Source of the DNA: a bacterium
GTDB taxonomy: Bacteria > Desulfobacterota > Binatia > HRBIN30 > CADEER01
DNA length: 64,000 nucleotides
Direction: 5' to 3'
NCBI GenBank assembly: GCA_019637795.1
Contig: JAHBUY010000003.1
Span: forward strand, 753,409-817,408
The translations under genes and the position numbers were made by a program. The notes under the pieces were generated by a model that was not told where the DNA came from, ran no database searches, and saw only the letters and a list, made by a program, of their open reading frames with translations. Shown one piece after another: positions 62,701-64,000 of this stretch (position 1 is the first letter of the stretch; the number at the start of each line of letters is the position of its first letter).

Positions 62701-63994
62701 CGAGATCGATCAGCACGCTGACCGGCGTCTGGGAGGGGGTCGGCGTGAGGGTGAGGCTCGGCGTTGCCGTGACCGTCGGCGTCGCCGTGACCGTCGGCGT
62801 CTCGGTCGGCGTGTCCGTCTCCGTCGCGGTCGGCAGGTTGGTCGGCGTGTCGGTGGCGGTCGACGTGACCGTCGGCGTCTCGGTGACGGTCGGGGTGAAG
62901 GTCGCGGTCCCGGTCGAGCTCGGGGTGGCGGTGATCGATGGCGTCGAAGTCACGGTCGCGGTCGGGCCCACCAGGGTGACGACGATCGACCCGTTGGCGC
63001 CGGTCACGAGCGGGAGGTTGGTCCCCATGGGGTCCTGGGCGATGTGGTTGCTGCCGGTGAGGGCGTAGGTGCCGGGCAGGGCGCTGCCGAGGATGCCGAA
63101 CGTGCACGTGTAGAGCGGTCCGTCCGGCATCGGATCGGTGTTGAGCGGCGCGCCGAGCACCAGGATGCGCATGGTGGTCAGGTTGCCGCTGACGTTGACC
63201 ACGCCGCCGGAGAGGGTGCGCAGCAGCGACGGGTTCACGCTGCAGTTGCCGAGGCTCAGGCTCAGGGCGGTGTTGTCGAAGGTGATGTCGTTGCCCGCCG
63301 CCGCGACATCCAGCCCGGCGGTGACCAGGGAGGCGGTGATCGACACCGATCCGCCCGGCAGCCCGCTGCCGGTGCCGAGGTTGATGCGCACGATCTGCGG
63401 CGTGTTGGTCACCGTCGGCGTCGACGTGTGGGTGGCGGTGCTGGTCGGCGTGGGGGTGGCCGTGAAGGTGTCCGTCGCCGTGGCCGTGGGCGTCGCCGTC
63501 GCGGTCGCCGTCTCGGTCGCGGTGAAGGTCGGCGTGAAGGTCTCGGTCGCCGTGCTCGTCGGCGTCGGCGTGTCCGTCTCCGTGGCCGTCGCCGTCGGCG
63601 TGTCGACCGGCGTCTCGGTCGCGGTGCTGGTCGGGGTCGCGGTGTCGACTGGGGTATCGGTTGCCGTCTGCGTCGCGGTCGCGGTGTCGAGCGGCGGCGC
63701 GGTCGCGGTGTCCGTGGCGGTGGCCGTCGCGGTGGGGGTGTCCTCGGGTGTCGGCGTTTCGGTCTCCGTCGCCGTGGCGGTCGCGGTGTCCTCGGGCGTC
63801 GGGGTCTCGGTCTCCGTCGCCGTGGCGGTGGCCGTGTCCAGGGGCGTCGGGGTTTCGGTTTCCGTGGCCGTCGCGGTCGCCGTGGCGGTTTCGGTTTCGG
63901 TCGGCGTGTCGACCTGTGCCAGGCCGGGGCGGGCCGAGACGAGAGCGGCCAGCAGGACGAGCGCGGGCAACCACACCGCGCGGCGATTCGTCAT
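59723..63994 (-). CDS. large secreted scaffold: three cohesin-like modules and DUF11-type repeats
   Basis: 1423 residues, complete, from the ATG at 63994. Signal peptide to about 26 (RRAVWLPALVLLAALVSA), Thr/Pro/Glu-rich stretch 27-199, then three homologous modules at about 200-343, 425-570 and 596-741, separated by Thr/Pro linkers. Each has a cohesin-like layout: V..I.LG...GLPGGSVSI or V.VG..VGLAGQPVDVPV, GNDLTFDNT (dockerin-facing strand region), two Cys (NC..., Y[TS]C.F), the LxVFVxGxPxNT loop and a final strand GxxTVxLVG. After 800 come several DUF11/Ig-like repeats (LTYTLTFTNAGGHATGITV, LTYEVIVANRG, LVYAITYQNLS). No membrane anchor or sorting motif is visible. Probably an extracellular scaffold. 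Confidence 0.8.
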   Translation of the reverse strand: MTNRRAVWLPALVLLAALVSARPGLAQVDTPTETETATATATATETETPTPLDTATATATETETPTPEDTATATATETETPTPEDTPTATATATDTATAPPLDTATATQTATDTPVDTATPTSTATETPVDTPTATATETDTPTPTSTATETFTPTFTATETATATATPTATATDTFTATPTPTSTATHTSTPTVTNTPQIVRINLGTGSGLPGGSVSITASLVTAGLDVAAAGNDITFDNTALSLSLGNCSVNPSLLRTLSGGVVNVSGNLTTMRILVLGAPLNTDPMPDGPLYTCTFGILGSALPGTYALTGSNHIAQDPMGTNLPLVTGANGSIVVTLVGPTATVTSTPSITATPSSTGTATFTPTVTETPTVTSTATDTPTNLPTATETDTPTETPTVTATPTVTATPSLTLTPTPSQTPVSVLIDLDQVIGLAGQQVVVHATINSSLLGASVAGTGNDLTFDNTILSINPANCAANPLLGKAISAGIVSISGTQSTLRVFVQGPPLNTDPIPDGPLYSCAFDIVASAPPGNYALVNSNGIAQDPNALPVTPVAGSDGRVTVQLVGQTFTPSLTPTVTPTPADTPTITQTPISVLLTVGESVGLAGQPVDVPVTINSSILGAQVAGTGNDLTFDNTVLSINPANCATNPALGKSISAGIVGVNGTHTTLRVFVQGPPINNAPIPDGLLYTCRFDVIGSALPGTYPITIANGLAQDTNAMPVGPVQGADGQVTIVLVGPTYTPSSTPTITDTPSMTPTETPTPTPTDTPTDTPTNTPTSTPTSTPTNTPTSTPTEPPPVLDISAVASRDPIGAGQLLTYTLTFTNAGGHATGITVTADTPPGTTFEAASSDPDSAPTIGGTGTVTWSIDELPMSGGGIVTMTVRVDTGLPNDSTIVLTGYQVECLIPPLIPPVTGRDIAVTVQSDLSLEIEKVDDPDGVAPGSPLTYEVIVANRGTSAMRGVVVRELFDPNLVVVSSLPAPDLGTDDRWTFPFLPAGSSRTISIATEVKAEAKPGTIVQNMAQVEDETGRVARTYEDTEVVEPGVLGMSIDDLPDPFGPQDELVYAITYQNLSDETLEGVVVRAEPDPNLELEFASPPEDGDLFWEIGDMPPTSAGRIFAAFTVDDPLLYFDGTLVPMRTWVEDEHGHVASAVEVTLYRTESGPLSPYTLSITGAPRNLRVGAVTTMVYVIKLTNQGALATTDVVINNTLPAGLDFLESDPPPADIAGGLLSFKLSSLQPGASKVIVIRAELNASAVPGSTLTNRTSVVDAQGNSAQGTFAGGLRAGSLPSDGKLQLKLTMPKTLTIAGGRAGQLKSSLTVTNGARGDAKNVVVTLEGPAAAGFKSAIPGPSLTETTPQGMRRLTWTFPSFKGPGNKTIKITHEVPPTVADGSVLSFTATVRAGDGRHDDESRTITVRNR
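63410..63920 (-). repeat. low-complexity Thr-rich coding repeat
   Basis: Degenerate 6- to 42-bp repeats encode the TATATETETPTPEDT-type N-terminal linker of the scaffold protein. Confidence 0.7.
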
Positions 63995-64000
63995 CAGTCT

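Overview
The window is GC-rich and gene-dense, with no rRNA, tRNA, CRISPR array, IS element or prophage that I could see. The mix of genes suggests an uncultured Deltaproteobacteria-like lineage, with Candidatus Binatota-type bacteria as my best guess. The supporting traits are many acyl-CoA enzymes, a luciferase-like F420-type oxidoreductase, a phosphotriesterase-like amidohydrolase, secreted proteins with Thr/Pro-rich linkers and paired EF-hand (dockerin-like) repeats, and Gram-negative envelope genes. This assignment is inference; no marker gene was compared.

Layout. 1-4.9 kb: a lipoprotein (cut by the window edge), a secreted PI-PLC-like protein with a dockerin-like module, a membrane protein, a LOG-like protein coupled to a second dockerin-like protein, and an enoyl-CoA hydratase. 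4.9-11.3 kb: a minus-strand minor-pilin operon (FimT/GspH-, PilV-, PilW-like and two tandem PilX-like paralogues) behind a good sigma-54 promoter match. 11.3-15.1 kb: HNH nuclease, phosphotriesterase-like hydrolase, acylphosphatase and ligA. 15.3-18.8 kb: a TPR/beta-barrel protein, a FecR-domain protein, a response regulator and a thioredoxin. 18.9-24.2 kb: the cell-shape operon mreB-mreC-mreD-mrdA-rodA. 24.4-30.9 kb: PpiD-like chaperone, small Cys protein, MATE transporter, radA and an alkaline-phosphatase-superfamily enzyme. 31-34.7 kb: biotin genes bioF-bioA, a 50-residue membrane peptide, and bioD, which has no canonical start codon. 34.7-37.6 kb: larC, a TetR regulator with a perfect operator palindrome, and a DUF6282-type hydrolase.

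37.7-44.9 kb: SRPBCC protein and alpha/beta hydrolase, then a non-coding array of ten 186-bp tandem repeats, then a fused double CaiB/BaiF CoA-transferase, an acyl-CoA dehydrogenase and a DUF456 protein. 45-50.3 kb: a large VWA-domain surface protein, a GT2 glycosyltransferase and a secreted Lcl-domain protein. 50.3-52.2 kb: a radical SAM gene split by a ten-C homopolymer, and an RHH/Doc toxin-antitoxin pair whose toxin carries two compensating frameshifts. 52.3-59.7 kb: a weakly identified protein divergent from an enoyl-CoA hydratase/acyl-CoA dehydrogenase pair, a third dockerin-like protein, a DUF1232/J-domain protein, NUDIX hydrolase, LLM oxidoreductase, peroxiredoxin and a small membrane protein. 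59.7-64 kb: a 1423-residue secreted protein with three cohesin-like modules and several DUF11-type repeats.

Most interesting: a possible non-cellulosomal cohesin-dockerin set (one triple-cohesin scaffold and three dockerin-like proteins), the 186-bp array that supplies a start codon to one neighbour and a stop codon to the other, and three genes whose reading frames need an explanation (bioD, the radical SAM gene, doc).
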